From Arthrobacter alkaliphilus (lineage in GTDB: Bacteria > Actinomycetota > Actinomycetes > Actinomycetales > Micrococcaceae): DNA of 64,000 nucleotides. A program made the position numbers and the translations under genes. The notes under the pieces are model-generated. The model searched no databases. It was not told where the DNA came from and saw only the letters and a list, made by a program, of their open reading frames with translations. The stretch spans positions 1 through 64,000 of the forward strand of contig NZ_JAKEEC010000010.1 of the NCBI RefSeq assembly GCF_021483235.1, read 5' to 3'. Of this stretch, positions 16,507 to 25,420 are shown piece by piece. The stretch's first letter is position 1, and every line of letters starts with the position of its first letter.

Positions 16507-16998
16507 TCAAACGTGGCGGGCCCGGCGGAAAATCCAGTGCCGCAGCATGGTGAACCGCACGGCCGTCGCGACGAATCCGGACAGCGTGGTGGTCCAGAGG
16601 TCTTCCTCAAGCGTGGCTTCGGGCCGTAACGCATGCAGCACGCCAAGGCTCCCGCCGGTGATGACCAATGCCACGCCGATCACGATCAATCCGTTCAGGT
16701 GGTCACGGGCTCTCTTCCGGTTGCCGCTGATCTTGAAGGTCAGCCGTCTATTCAGCGCGGTGTTCATGAGCGAAGTGATGATCAATGCTGCGGCGTTGGC
16801 TGGCTGGGGTCCCAGCCACGGCCGGAAAAGCGCGTACAGGGCCAGCGAGGTGACAGTGCAGATGATCCCGACGCCGGTGAAGCGGATGAGCTGCCTGACC
16901 ACAGGAAAGCGAAGAATACCTTTGTGGCGCTTTCTTGTTATCGGCCTGGCAGGGGACGTCTGCCGCGTCTCAATTGTCGGCACGGCAGGAGGCTCCAT
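16507..16998 (-). CDS. GtrA-family membrane protein
   Basis: This 163-residue protein has four predicted membrane helices (near residues 40-60, 68-87, 102-121 and 135-153) and the GtrA-like motif LIRFTGVGIICTVTSLALYA, followed by NTALNRRLTF and a C-terminal RHWIFRR. GtrA proteins are thought to move polyprenyl-linked sugars across the membrane for cell-surface glycosylation. No glycosyltransferase is adjacent here, so its pathway is unknown. The N-terminal 35 residues are polar and basic. Confidence 0.85.
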   Translation of the reverse strand: MEPPAVPTIETRQTSPARPITRKRHKGILRFPVVRQLIRFTGVGIICTVTSLALYALFRPWLGPQPANAAALIITSLMNTALNRRLTFKISGNRKRARDHLNGLIVIGVALVITGGSLGVLHALRPEATLEEDLWTTTLSGFVATAVRFTMLRHWIFRRARHV

Positions 16999-17010
16999 GG
17001 CTCAAGCCTG

Positions 17011-17865
17011 TCACATCAAGCTGGGAAATTTCTCCCAGGACGCTTCGAGAACGGGGTTGCTGAGCTCTCCGATACCTTCAACACGGCAGGTCACAAGGTC
17101 TCCGGGCTCGATCCTGGCGCATTCGGCCGGGAAGCCCGTGAGGACCAGGTCTCCCGGGTGCAGGGTCATGAACGAGGTGAGGTAGACAAGGATCTCGTCC
17201 ACTTTCCATCCGAGGTCGGCGGTGCTGGCTGTCCGCAATTCCGTGCCGTTGTGCACGATACCGATCGAAAGGTCGCTGTCGTCGAGGTCAGTGACGATCC
17301 ACGGTCCCGCGGGGGTGAACGTGTCCTGGCTTTTCGCGCTGATCCACAGTTCGTCGGTCTTCTGCAGGTCCCGCGCCGAGACGTCGTTGCCGATCGTGAA
17401 ACCGAGGATGGCGTGGCGCGCGTTCTCGAGCGTGAGCCCGCGGACCTTGCGCCCGACGACGACCGTAAGTTCCGCTTCCGGGTCCACGTGTCCGACATCG
17501 GAGGCGAGCTCGATGGCGTCGCCGGGGCCGATCACGCTCGTGGCTGCCTTGTGGAAAGCCTGCGCGGGAAGGTCCCGGCCCCGCTGCCCGGTGTTGTGGG
17601 CCATGCCGAACACATTGGCGGGGACGGACGGCGCCAGGAACGTGAACGCATCTTCGGAGACCTCGGACCCCGTAACCCAGCCCGGCCGCTCCGGGCTGCC
17701 GCCGTTTGCCGGCGAGCCGGGGAACGGGCTGTCCACCACCGTCCAGTTCCTGCCTTCAGCTGAAGCGAAGTCGACTGCGTCGTTCGCGACAAAGAACTGT
17801 TCATGCGGAGAGGCGGGGGAGAGCGGCCGGACGCGGGCGATCCGGCGTGCACGTGAGGAAGTCAT
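17011..17865 (-). CDS. Fumarylacetoacetate hydrolase-family protein
   Basis: This 284-residue protein has the FAH C-terminal catalytic fold: metal-binding acidic residues around HVDPEAELTVVVGRKV, then FTIGNDVSARDLQKTD, and the end LTGFPAECARIEPGDLV followed by VEGIGELSNPV. Members include 2-keto-4-pentenoate hydratases, isomerases and oxaloacetate decarboxylases; the particular reaction cannot be assigned. It has a longer N-terminal part than the second FAH protein at 52.4 kb. It lies 12 bp from the GtrA gene on the same strand. Confidence 0.85.
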   Translation of the reverse strand: MTSSRARRIARVRPLSPASPHEQFFVANDAVDFASAEGRNWTVVDSPFPGSPANGGSPERPGWVTGSEVSEDAFTFLAPSVPANVFGMAHNTGQRGRDLPAQAFHKAATSVIGPGDAIELASDVGHVDPEAELTVVVGRKVRGLTLENARHAILGFTIGNDVSARDLQKTDELWISAKSQDTFTPAGPWIVTDLDDSDLSIGIVHNGTELRTASTADLGWKVDEILVYLTSFMTLHPGDLVLTGFPAECARIEPGDLVTCRVEGIGELSNPVLEASWEKFPSLM

Positions 17866-17931
17866 GAAGACATCCTACGTCCTTGAACCGCTTCGGCGGC
17901 CCGGGTAGGCCTGCAGGGCCAGTGCGCGGGG

Positions 17932-18600
17932 TCAGGAGGGCAGGTAGAGCTCTCCCACGGGGATATCCGCGGCCAGTCGGTTCGCAGGCCCGGCCAAGGG
18001 GCAAGCCCAGGCCTCGTTGTAAGCGCATGACGGGTTGTAGGCGAAATTGAAGTCGAGTACGAACTCCTTTTGCCCGGATCCCCGAAGGCCGTGGAAGGCT
18101 CCCTTGATGGTGTCCAGCAAGTAGCGGCCGGCACCGTAGCTTCCGCCGGGCTTGCCGGCAGTGGCATCGCGGAAAGGCACGAAAATGCCGCCGCCGTAGC
18201 TGCGCAGGCGCCACACTGCCAGTGAGCCAAGCTCGTCAAGGTCGAAGGTGCCGAGGCGGACAAAGGGCACCACGCCGTCGGTTCCGGTCTGGACATTCAT
18301 CTCCTGGCCTGCGCCCTCGGGCGAGAGGGAGGCATAACGGCGAAACCGGGCATCGTAGTCGGCGGTGCGCAAGCCCGAAAAGGTCTGCTTGCTTGCCGGA
18401 GTCAAGGCCGAGGCCGGGTGGGTTCCGAACATGCGGTCCCGTTCCTGCCGCCAATAGACATGGGCTTGGAAGGGGTCGTCGACGGCGATCTTGCGGACAT
18501 TGTCGTACAAGGCAAACGTGCGCAAACGCCAGTCCGCGATGTCCAGCGCGGAGATGTCAGCGACGCTGTTTTCGTCCTCATCAAACTGATCGGGAGCCAT
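17932..18600 (-). CDS. DUF1684 protein
   Basis: This 222-residue soluble protein ends with the family hallmark LDFNFAYNPSCAYNEAW followed by CPLAGPANRLAADIPVGEL. These conserved Cys/Asn/Pro residues define DUF1684, which is widespread in actinobacteria and of unknown biochemical function. The N-terminal half contains WRLRTFALYDNVRKI and the FGTHPASAL segment usual in the family. It is divergent from the lipoprotein gene to its right. Confidence 0.85.
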   Translation of the reverse strand: MAPDQFDEDENSVADISALDIADWRLRTFALYDNVRKIAVDDPFQAHVYWRQERDRMFGTHPASALTPASKQTFSGLRTADYDARFRRYASLSPEGAGQEMNVQTGTDGVVPFVRLGTFDLDELGSLAVWRLRSYGGGIFVPFRDATAGKPGGSYGAGRYLLDTIKGAFHGLRGSGQKEFVLDFNFAYNPSCAYNEAWACPLAGPANRLAADIPVGELYLPS

Positions 18601-18719
18601 GGGTCCAGCCTAGTCCCTACCCTGCGGACCGGGCGGCCCGACGTGCGTCGGTGGCTTAGAACCGGCGAAACGCCGATCCGATCCAAGGGGCAGCGGCTTG
18701 CGCCGTTAGGCTGGTGCGC

Positions 18720-19535
18720 ATGAGAGCAAAGCGGATCCCGTTGAAGTTTTCAGTCGCCGTCCTCGGTGCGCTCATCCTGGTCGCATCGGCCGGCTGCAGT
18801 TCCGAGGGCAAGGGCGGTGCGGTCTGGACAGCCGGATCCAACAGTGCGACGCCCGGGAGCGCCACGCCGTCGGGGTCCGGTACGGCCACGCCGACGGGCG
18901 GTGCCACTGCTTCGGGGGGCCCTTCCGCGCCAAGCACGGCGACGGCGGGGGCCACCGCTTCGGCGTGGAAGACGTACTCGGACGCGGCCAAGAAGGTCAG
19001 CTTCGATCTTCCAAGTGACTGGATTGCCCAATCGGTCACCCCTGACGCCGGTTCCATGCCGGGGGCCTTGAAGATCGAGGTCAAAGATGCCAAGGGCGCG
19101 TACAAGGCGACCCTGCACACCGGACTGCCCTCGGCCAATCCGGCTGACTGCGATCCGGCCGCCAAGCGGCCCTACACGGTGGTCAGCAGTGTGCCTGTTG
19201 ACCTGCCCCATGCGGACGGTGATTCCATGATCCCGCCCCACGTGGTGTTCCGGGTCATCCAGGGCTACAAATTCTTTGGTTCGTACGGCATCACCAACCT
19301 CGTGGCCGGATCTGACGGTAAGGCCTGCCAGCTGCGGAATGTTGTGGTGGGGCCCGCAGGAAAGGGGAACTACTACTTCGGGGACGTTCCCGCCGTGCAC
19401 GCCTTCGCCACGGACGAAGTAGTTGCTCCCGCGAAGTCCTTTGACACCTTGGACCAGGCCGCGAAGTACGTCAACGAGAGTTCGGAATTCGCCAACGTCC
19501 AGCGGATGCTATTGTCTCTGAAGGTCAATCTGTAG
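18720..19535 (+). CDS. Secreted lipoprotein, unknown function
   Basis: The start is basic (MRAKRIPLK), followed by a hydrophobic run and the lipobox VASAGC (Cys about residue 25). A Gly/Ser/Thr/Ala linker of about 55 residues leads to a globular C-terminal domain beginning WKTYSDAAKKVSFDLPSDW. The SFDLPSDW motif resembles extracellular PsbP/LpqN-like lipoprotein domains, but I am not certain of the family. It is followed after 78 bp by a transglutaminase-like gene, with no evident functional link. Confidence 0.75.
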   Translation: MRAKRIPLKFSVAVLGALILVASAGCSSEGKGGAVWTAGSNSATPGSATPSGSGTATPTGGATASGGPSAPSTATAGATASAWKTYSDAAKKVSFDLPSDWIAQSVTPDAGSMPGALKIEVKDAKGAYKATLHTGLPSANPADCDPAAKRPYTVVSSVPVDLPHADGDSMIPPHVVFRVIQGYKFFGSYGITNLVAGSDGKACQLRNVVVGPAGKGNYYFGDVPAVHAFATDEVVAPAKSFDTLDQAAKYVNESSEFANVQRMLLSLKVNL

Positions 19536-19613
19536 AACCACGGTTGACAGAAGCCCGTCGGCGCCAGCTACGCATAACTTGCGGGTTGTCCAGCCGCAAC
19601 ACTCCGGAGATCC

Positions 19614-20420
19614 ATGGAACGCAACGTGGCTGCCCAGCTCGTTTTCAAGACCGTAGCCAACACCAAGGTAGCAATGGCAATCGCCGTGGCCCGCAATCCT
19701 GGCTATGAATCGCTCACCGAAGAGCTGTCAGTCACGGTGGAAGGCGAAGCGGTTCCGCTGACCGAGTTGACGGACCATCACGGTGGACGTTTCCAGTACA
19801 TGGAGTTCGCCGAACCCAGCGAGGTAACGGTCGATTACCGCGCCTCGGTGACGGGCCTGGGTGTCCCCGATGAGTCTTCCCGGATGGAGCTCATCCGCTA
19901 CGTGCGGCCCAGCCGCTATGCCGAGTCCGATCGGCTCCTTCCGACGTCTTATGCCGAGTTCGGCGGGCTGCACGGCGTCGAGCTGTTGCAGGCGGTCCGG
20001 AGCTGGGTCCACGATGAGCTTCGCTATGTCAGCGGATCCTCGCGGGGGACGGACGGAGCTGTGGAAACGCTCCTGCACCGCAAAGGTGTGTGCCGGGATT
20101 TCGCCCACCTTGCCATTGCCCTCTTGCGCTCGAAGGACATTCCTGCCCGGCTCGCCGCGGTGTATGCGCCAGGTTTGAGTCCGATGGACTTCCATGCCGT
20201 GGCTGAGGCCCACATCGACGGGACGTGGTACGTGGTCGATCCCACCGGCCTTGCTCCGCGCGAGTCGATGCTTCGCATCACGGCCGGGCGCGATTCCTCG
20301 GACACCGCGTTCTTGTCCACGGTGGGCGGCAGCCTGTCGTTGAAGAGCCTGAAGGTCACCGCCGTGGTGGCCGACGAGCTGCCGGAGGAAGACCCGGCAA
20401 AGCTCGTCGTCCTCCGCTAG
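19614..20420 (+). CDS. Transglutaminase-like cysteine protease family protein
   Basis: This 268-residue protein has an N-terminal beta-rich domain (about 1-110, bacterial transglutaminase N-terminal type) and a transglutaminase core. The triad is visible: Cys in GVCRDFAHLA (about residue 157), His in MDFHAVAEAHIDG (about 192) and Asp in VVDPTGLAPR (about 208). Such proteins act as amidases, proteases or transglutaminases; the substrate is unknown. Its TAG stop shares the palindrome CTAG with the stop of the convergent MarR gene. Confidence 0.88.
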   Translation: MERNVAAQLVFKTVANTKVAMAIAVARNPGYESLTEELSVTVEGEAVPLTELTDHHGGRFQYMEFAEPSEVTVDYRASVTGLGVPDESSRMELIRYVRPSRYAESDRLLPTSYAEFGGLHGVELLQAVRSWVHDELRYVSGSSRGTDGAVETLLHRKGVCRDFAHLAIALLRSKDIPARLAAVYAPGLSPMDFHAVAEAHIDGTWYVVDPTGLAPRESMLRITAGRDSSDTAFLSTVGGSLSLKSLKVTAVVADELPEEDPAKLVVLR

Positions 20421-20896
20421 CTTTCGCGGGGCTGCTTGTGTGCGACGAACGCTTGCAGCTTTTCGGTCAGGCGAAGAAGCTCGCGCTGCTCCTCGGCTGT
20501 CAGGGCCGGAGCCACAAGTTCGGCGATGTCGCGGACGTGCTCGCGGCCGATCTCCTTCTGGAGCTCGTGGCCGGCCGCTGTCAGGCCCAGCAGGATCCCG
20601 CGGCCGTCGTCGGGAGCGATGCTGCGCTCCACGAGTCCGCGCTTTTCCAATCTGTCAACCAGCCGGCTGAGGCTGGACTGGCTTAGCAGGACGTGATCGT
20701 TGATCTCGTTCAGCCGCAGCTTGCCCGTGGGGCAGCGGGAAAGGGTGAACAGGACGTCGTACTCCTTGATGGGCAGCTTCTTGAACGCCTGCCCGGCCTG
20801 GAGGCGGCGCATCACCGCCACCTGGGAGCGGAACAAGGACTCCCAGGTTTCGGCGGCGAGGCGCACGGCGGACGAAGAGGGTGCGGTGGTGGTCAC
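20417..20896 (-). CDS. MarR-family regulator
   Basis: This 159-residue protein has the MarR winged-helix core: LPIKEYDVLFTLSRCP, the recognition helix LLSQSSLSRLVDRLEKRGLV and the wing APDDGRGILLGLTAAG. It is the second gene of a two-gene unit, overlapping the upstream LLM oxidoreductase by 4 nt (ATGA). The palindrome upstream of that unit is the likely operator, giving an autoregulated oxidoreductase-regulator pair. The inducer is unknown. Confidence 0.9.
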   Translation of the reverse strand: MTTTAPSSSAVRLAAETWESLFRSQVAVMRRLQAGQAFKKLPIKEYDVLFTLSRCPTGKLRLNEINDHVLLSQSSLSRLVDRLEKRGLVERSIAPDDGRGILLGLTAAGHELQKEIGREHVRDIAELVAPALTAEEQRELLRLTEKLQAFVAHKQPRES

Positions 20897-22014
20897 TGGA
20901 TCCGCCCGCCGGAATCGGCAACCGCCTCGGCGGCCGAGGCGGTGACGGACGCCGCGACCCTGGATGCATGGGTGGGTGCGTCAGGCACGTGGGCGGGCTT
21001 GCGGGCCTCGAATTCCTTGCGGAGGACGGGCAGCACTTCTTCGCCGAAGAGGTCCAGTTGCTCCAGGACGGTCTTGAGCGGCAGTCCGGCGTGGTCCACC
21101 AGGAACAGTTGGCGCTGGTAGTCGCCGAAGTACTCGCGGAATGTCAGGGTCTTTTCGATGACTTCCTGCGGACTGCCTACGGTCAGGGGCGTCTGGGATG
21201 TGAAGTCCTCGAGCGAGGGTCCGTGGCCGTACACCGGCGCATTGTCGAAGTAGGGGCGGAATTCCTTCACGGCGTCCTGGGAGTTCTTGCGCATGAAGAA
21301 TTGGCCGCCGAGGCCCACGATGGCCTGATCCGCGGCACCGTGGCCGTAGTGCTCGTAGCGTTCGCGGTATAGGCCGATGAGCTGCTGGTAGTGCTCCTTG
21401 GGCCAGAAGATGTTGTTGGCGAAGAAGCCGTCGCCGTAGTACGCGGCGAGTTCGGCGATCTGCGGGCTGCGGATGGAGCCGTGCCAAACGAAGGGCGCGA
21501 CGCCGTCGAGCGGGCGCGGCGTGGAAGTGAAGTTTTGCAGCGGGGTGCGGAACTTGCCGCTCCAATTGACGGTGTCTTCATCCCACAGCCGGCGGAGCAG
21601 GGAGTAGTTTTCCACCGCGAGTTCAATCCCGTCCTGGATGTTCTTGCCGAACCAGGGGTAGACGGGGGCGGTGTTGCCGCGTCCCATGATGAGGCCAACC
21701 CGGCCGTCCGCCAGGTGCTGGAGCATCGCGAAGTCTTCGGCGATCTTGACCGGATCGTTCGTGGTGATCAGGGTGGTGGACGTCGAGAGCGTAATGCGTT
21801 CGGTCTGAGCTGCGATGTACGCCAGCGTGGTGGTGGGTGACGAGGAGAAGAAGGGGCGGTTGTGGTGCTCGCCGATGGCGTAGACGTCCATGCCGATCTC
21901 TTCGGCCTTCTTGGCGATCGCCACGGCGGCCTTGATGCGCTCGTTCTCCGTGGGGGTGTGGCCCGTGGTGGGGTCAGTGGTGATGTCGCTGACGCTGAAT
22001 ACGCCGATCTCCAT
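20893..22014 (-). CDS. LLM-class flavin-dependent oxidoreductase
   Basis: This luciferase-like monooxygenase is 373 residues. It begins EIGVFSVSDITTDPTTG and contains MDVYAIGEHHNRPFFSSSP, ITLSTSTTLITTNDPVKIAEDFA and the GRVGLIMGRGNT flavin-site segment, all typical of the F420/FMN-dependent LLM family. The C-terminal 25 residues are Ala/Ser-rich and likely disordered. It is co-transcribed with the MarR regulator. Start ATG 22014 has AAAGG 7 nt upstream. Confidence 0.9.
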   Translation of the reverse strand: MEIGVFSVSDITTDPTTGHTPTENERIKAAVAIAKKAEEIGMDVYAIGEHHNRPFFSSSPTTTLAYIAAQTERITLSTSTTLITTNDPVKIAEDFAMLQHLADGRVGLIMGRGNTAPVYPWFGKNIQDGIELAVENYSLLRRLWDEDTVNWSGKFRTPLQNFTSTPRPLDGVAPFVWHGSIRSPQIAELAAYYGDGFFANNIFWPKEHYQQLIGLYRERYEHYGHGAADQAIVGLGGQFFMRKNSQDAVKEFRPYFDNAPVYGHGPSLEDFTSQTPLTVGSPQEVIEKTLTFREYFGDYQRQLFLVDHAGLPLKTVLEQLDLFGEEVLPVLRKEFEARKPAHVPDAPTHASRVAASVTASAAEAVADSGGRIQ

Positions 22015-22072
22015 GATGTGCCTTTCTGCCTGCCTGGATGGTGTCCGGGCTATGTCGAACAGTCTATCCCAA

Positions 22073-22094
22073 GATAGATGCATTTGCATGTATC
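22073..22094. promoter_or_regulatory. Palindromic operator upstream of the LLM-MarR operon
   Basis: A 22-bp inverted repeat centres on ATGCA-TT-TGCAT. Its 10-bp arms extend outward with a single mismatched pair (GATAGATGCA and TGCATGTATC). It lies 59 bp upstream of the LLM start. Size and form suit a MarR dimer, so the adjacent MarR protein is the probable ligand. Confidence 0.65.
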
Positions 22095-22143
22095 ACTGCC
22101 TGCAACAGGGTACGGCATCATTTTGTTCCCGGTGTGTCTAGCC

Positions 22144-25100
22144 CTACTCGGCGGGGCCGGAAGCGGATCGGCGCCCGGTGACTTTGGGAACCATTCCGGT
22201 GGTCCAGTCCGGGTACTCGCCCTCACCATGGCCGGCGATGCCATCGTGTGCGACGTCGGTGCGTTGCGTGAGTGCCCGGAGCAGCGCCTTCTTCTCCCGC
22301 CGGCCTTCGACCAGTTTGTAGAGGACCGGCACCAGGACGAGAGTCAGGGCAGTGGAGGACACCAGCCCACCGATGACAACAATCGCGAGCGGCCTGGAAA
22401 TGAACCCGCCGCCTCCCGTGAGGCCCAAAGCCATGGGTGTCAGCGCGAATACGGTGGCGAGGGCCGTCATGAGGATGGGACGCAGCCTCTGCCTGGCCCC
22501 GTGGGTGATGGCGTCCGCGACGCTCATTCCGGGGCTGCCATCGTGCGGCTTCCGGTATTGGTTGATGAGGTCGATCAGGACGATCGCATTGGTCACCACA
22601 ATTCCCACCAACATGAGCATGCCGATCAGCGAAGGCAGTCCCAATGGAACGCCCGTGACCAGGAGCAGGGCGATGGCGCCGGTGGCCGCGAAGGGCACGG
22701 AAACCAACAGGATGAGCGGCTGGATGAGGGACTTGAAGGCGGCCACCATGATGACGTAGACAATGGCGACGGCGGCCAGGAGCGCGAGGCCAAGCTGGCG
22801 GAAGGAGTCCGCCTGCTGCGTAGTGGCTCCGCCGATCGTGGCGGTGGCGCCCGCCGGAAGCTGGACCGAGGCCAGCCGCTGGCCAACTGCAGTGCTGACG
22901 GCACCAAGGTTGGAGCCCGACGGCGTGACGGTCACCTTCGCGCTCCGCTGGCCGTTGCTGCTGGTGATGGAGACAGGGGTGTCCACCTGGTCGACGGAAG
23001 CTATGCTCGACAGCGGAACTGGGCCGGCGGGGGTCGGGAGACTAATGCTCCTGACGTCGGCGATGCTGCTGAAGTGCGTGCCTTCGCCGATTTGCACCGG
23101 GAAGTCCGTGGTGTCGATACGGACGGTGCCGGCCGGGACGGGGCTGACCGTGGAGGCCAGGACGCCGGCGACCTGTTCTTCGTTCAGCCCGGCAGCGACG
23201 GCCTTGGCACGATCAACCTTTACTTGGACGACTGACTGGCTCGCGTCCAGGTTGGTGGCGACTTCGGAACTTCCCGGGACGCCGTCCATTGCCTTCGCCA
23301 CCGCGTCGCTTGCGGCCTTGAGGTCCGCGGAGTTGGCCGCGTTGATGGTGATGTCCACGCTGGAAGAGGTGCCCAAGCCGCCCTGCTGCGCACCCACAGT
23401 GATCTTGCCGGGAGCCGAGGCGCTGGCGAGCCGGGACCGGACCGTGTCCTGCAGCTTTTGCTGGTCGGCCTTGTCGTCCGTCACCACGGTGAACGTTGAG
23501 TTGGAGGCGCCGCTCGAAGTGAGCGCGGCGAATCCCGTTTGGGCGTTGCCCGACGTGACCTGGACATCTTTGATGCCGTCGATCCCGCGGAGGACCGATT
23601 CCACCTGCGCGGCTGCAGCGTCGGTCTGCGCCAAGCTGGTGCCGCCGGGAAGGACCTGGCGGACGGTCATGCTGTTCTGGCCCGAGTTACCCAGCAAGTC
23701 GGTGGCGAGCAAGGGGGACATGGCGGCAGTCCCGCCAAGGACCAGGACGGCGGCGACGATGGTGATGACAGGATGCTTCTGGGTCTTGGCCAGGATGGGC
23801 AAATAGCCGCGCTGCAGGCGGCTGCGTTGCTCTGCCTCGTGCGCGGCCGCGCGGGCTTGCTCCGCAACGGCGGCGCCGGCCGATGCCGGTGACTTGAGGA
23901 ACCAGTAGGCCAGCACAGGAACGATCGTGAGCGACACGAGCAACGAAGACAGCAGCGCGATGGTCACCGTCAGGGCAAAGGGCCGGAAGAGTTCGCCGGC
24001 GAGGTTGCCGACGAATGCGATCGGCAGGAAGACGGCAACCGTGGTCAGGGTCGATGCGGTGATGGCGCCGGCGACTTCACGTACCGAATTGAGGATGGCC
24101 GCGAGCTTGTGTTCGCCGTAGCTGAGGTGGCGCTTGATGTTCTCGATCACCACGATCGAGTCGTCCACCACGCGGCCGATCGCGATGGTCAATGCGCCGA
24201 GGGTGAGGATGTTCAGGGAGTAGTGGGTCGCCGATATTCCGATGAAAGTGATCAGGAGTGACAACGGAATGGAGACCGCCGTCACGAGCGTCGAGCGCAC
24301 GGACATGAGGAATACGAGGATGACCGCTACCGCGAAGCCGAGCCCAAGAAGGCCTTCCGTCGTGAGGTCCTTGATGGATTTCTCGATGTACGGGGCTTGG
24401 TCGAACACCGGGGTGAAATGCGCATTGGAGCCGAGTTCGGCCTCCATCCGGGCGATGGAATCCTTGACGGCGTGCGAAATGGCGACCGTATCGGCGTCGG
24501 GCTTCTTCGTGATGGACAAGGCCAGCGTCGGTTTGCCGTTGGTCCGGGTGATCGAGGTGGCGGCGTCATCCTTGATGCTCACGTCGGCAACAGTGCCGAT
24601 CGTGGCTCCGTTCCGGGCGCCGCTCAGCGGCAAGCCCTTGATGACGTCGAGCGAGTCCACCGGGCTGCCGATCTGCAGCGAAAGCGTCTTCCCCTGATCC
24701 TCGATGGTTCCCGCCGGGACGAGTGTTCCGTTGTTCTTCAGGGCATTGGTGAGCGACTGGATTGTGGCGCCGTTCGCGGCCATCGCCGGCGCTTTGGGTT
24801 GGATGAGGATGTGCTGGGTGGCGCCGCCTGTCACGTCGGCGCTGCGGACCCCGTCCAGTTTCTGGAGCCGGGGAACGCTCAATCGCTGCAGGTCCGTGTT
24901 GAGCTCGCTAAGGGGCTTGTCCGACGACACCGCGAGGTACACGATCGGGAAGTCGCTGATGCTGCCGGCAAAAGACCGCGGCTCGGCGTCGGCGGGCAAC
25001 ACACGCTTCGCGTTGGAGATGGCGCGGTCGATCTGGTTGCGGGCGCGGTCCAGGTTCGAACCGTAGGCGAACACCATGGAGATCTGGGAAACACCGCTCC

Positions 25101-25356
25101 GCGATGTCGACGTGGTCGATTCCAACCCCTCGACGCTGTTCAGCGCCGCCTCGAGCGGTCGGCTGAGTTGCTTGTCGACGACCTCCGGGGACGCGCCCGG
25201 CATTGACGTGATCACCGAGATCTGCGGAAACTCGATCGAGGGAATGAGTTCCTGCTTGAGGGACGACATGGTGATCACGCCGAACACCGCCGCCAAGACG
25301 GTGATCAGCGCGATGAGTGCCCTGTTCGCCAGTGAAAGTTTTGCCAGCCGGAACAT
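22144..25356 (-). CDS. RND-superfamily efflux transporter (AcrB/HAE1 type)
   Basis: This 1070-residue protein has the full RND duplication: TM1 at about 12-32, two large extracytoplasmic loops (about 40-330 and 570-860) and TM blocks around 335-490 and 865-1030. The TM4 motif reads GRVVDDSIVVIENIKRH, with the paired Asp residues of the proton relay in place of the usual GxVVDDAIVVVEN. FPQISVITSMPGASPEVVD near the N-terminus is typical of AcrB-like members rather than MmpL. No membrane-fusion or outer-membrane partner is adjacent, as expected in a Gram-positive; the substrate is unknown. Confidence 0.9.
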   Translation of the reverse strand: MFRLAKLSLANRALIALITVLAAVFGVITMSSLKQELIPSIEFPQISVITSMPGASPEVVDKQLSRPLEAALNSVEGLESTTSTSRSGVSQISMVFAYGSNLDRARNQIDRAISNAKRVLPADAEPRSFAGSISDFPIVYLAVSSDKPLSELNTDLQRLSVPRLQKLDGVRSADVTGGATQHILIQPKAPAMAANGATIQSLTNALKNNGTLVPAGTIEDQGKTLSLQIGSPVDSLDVIKGLPLSGARNGATIGTVADVSIKDDAATSITRTNGKPTLALSITKKPDADTVAISHAVKDSIARMEAELGSNAHFTPVFDQAPYIEKSIKDLTTEGLLGLGFAVAVILVFLMSVRSTLVTAVSIPLSLLITFIGISATHYSLNILTLGALTIAIGRVVDDSIVVIENIKRHLSYGEHKLAAILNSVREVAGAITASTLTTVAVFLPIAFVGNLAGELFRPFALTVTIALLSSLLVSLTIVPVLAYWFLKSPASAGAAVAEQARAAAHEAEQRSRLQRGYLPILAKTQKHPVITIVAAVLVLGGTAAMSPLLATDLLGNSGQNSMTVRQVLPGGTSLAQTDAAAAQVESVLRGIDGIKDVQVTSGNAQTGFAALTSSGASNSTFTVVTDDKADQQKLQDTVRSRLASASAPGKITVGAQQGGLGTSSSVDITINAANSADLKAASDAVAKAMDGVPGSSEVATNLDASQSVVQVKVDRAKAVAAGLNEEQVAGVLASTVSPVPAGTVRIDTTDFPVQIGEGTHFSSIADVRSISLPTPAGPVPLSSIASVDQVDTPVSITSSNGQRSAKVTVTPSGSNLGAVSTAVGQRLASVQLPAGATATIGGATTQQADSFRQLGLALLAAVAIVYVIMVAAFKSLIQPLILLVSVPFAATGAIALLLVTGVPLGLPSLIGMLMLVGIVVTNAIVLIDLINQYRKPHDGSPGMSVADAITHGARQRLRPILMTALATVFALTPMALGLTGGGGFISRPLAIVVIGGLVSSTALTLVLVPVLYKLVEGRREKKALLRALTQRTDVAHDGIAGHGEGEYPDWTTGMVPKVTGRRSASGPAE

Positions 25357-25420
25357 TGCACTGTCTCCTGGGATCTACGGTCTGTCTCGTGTTTTCAACC
25401 GGCCGCGGCCCGGACGGTTG

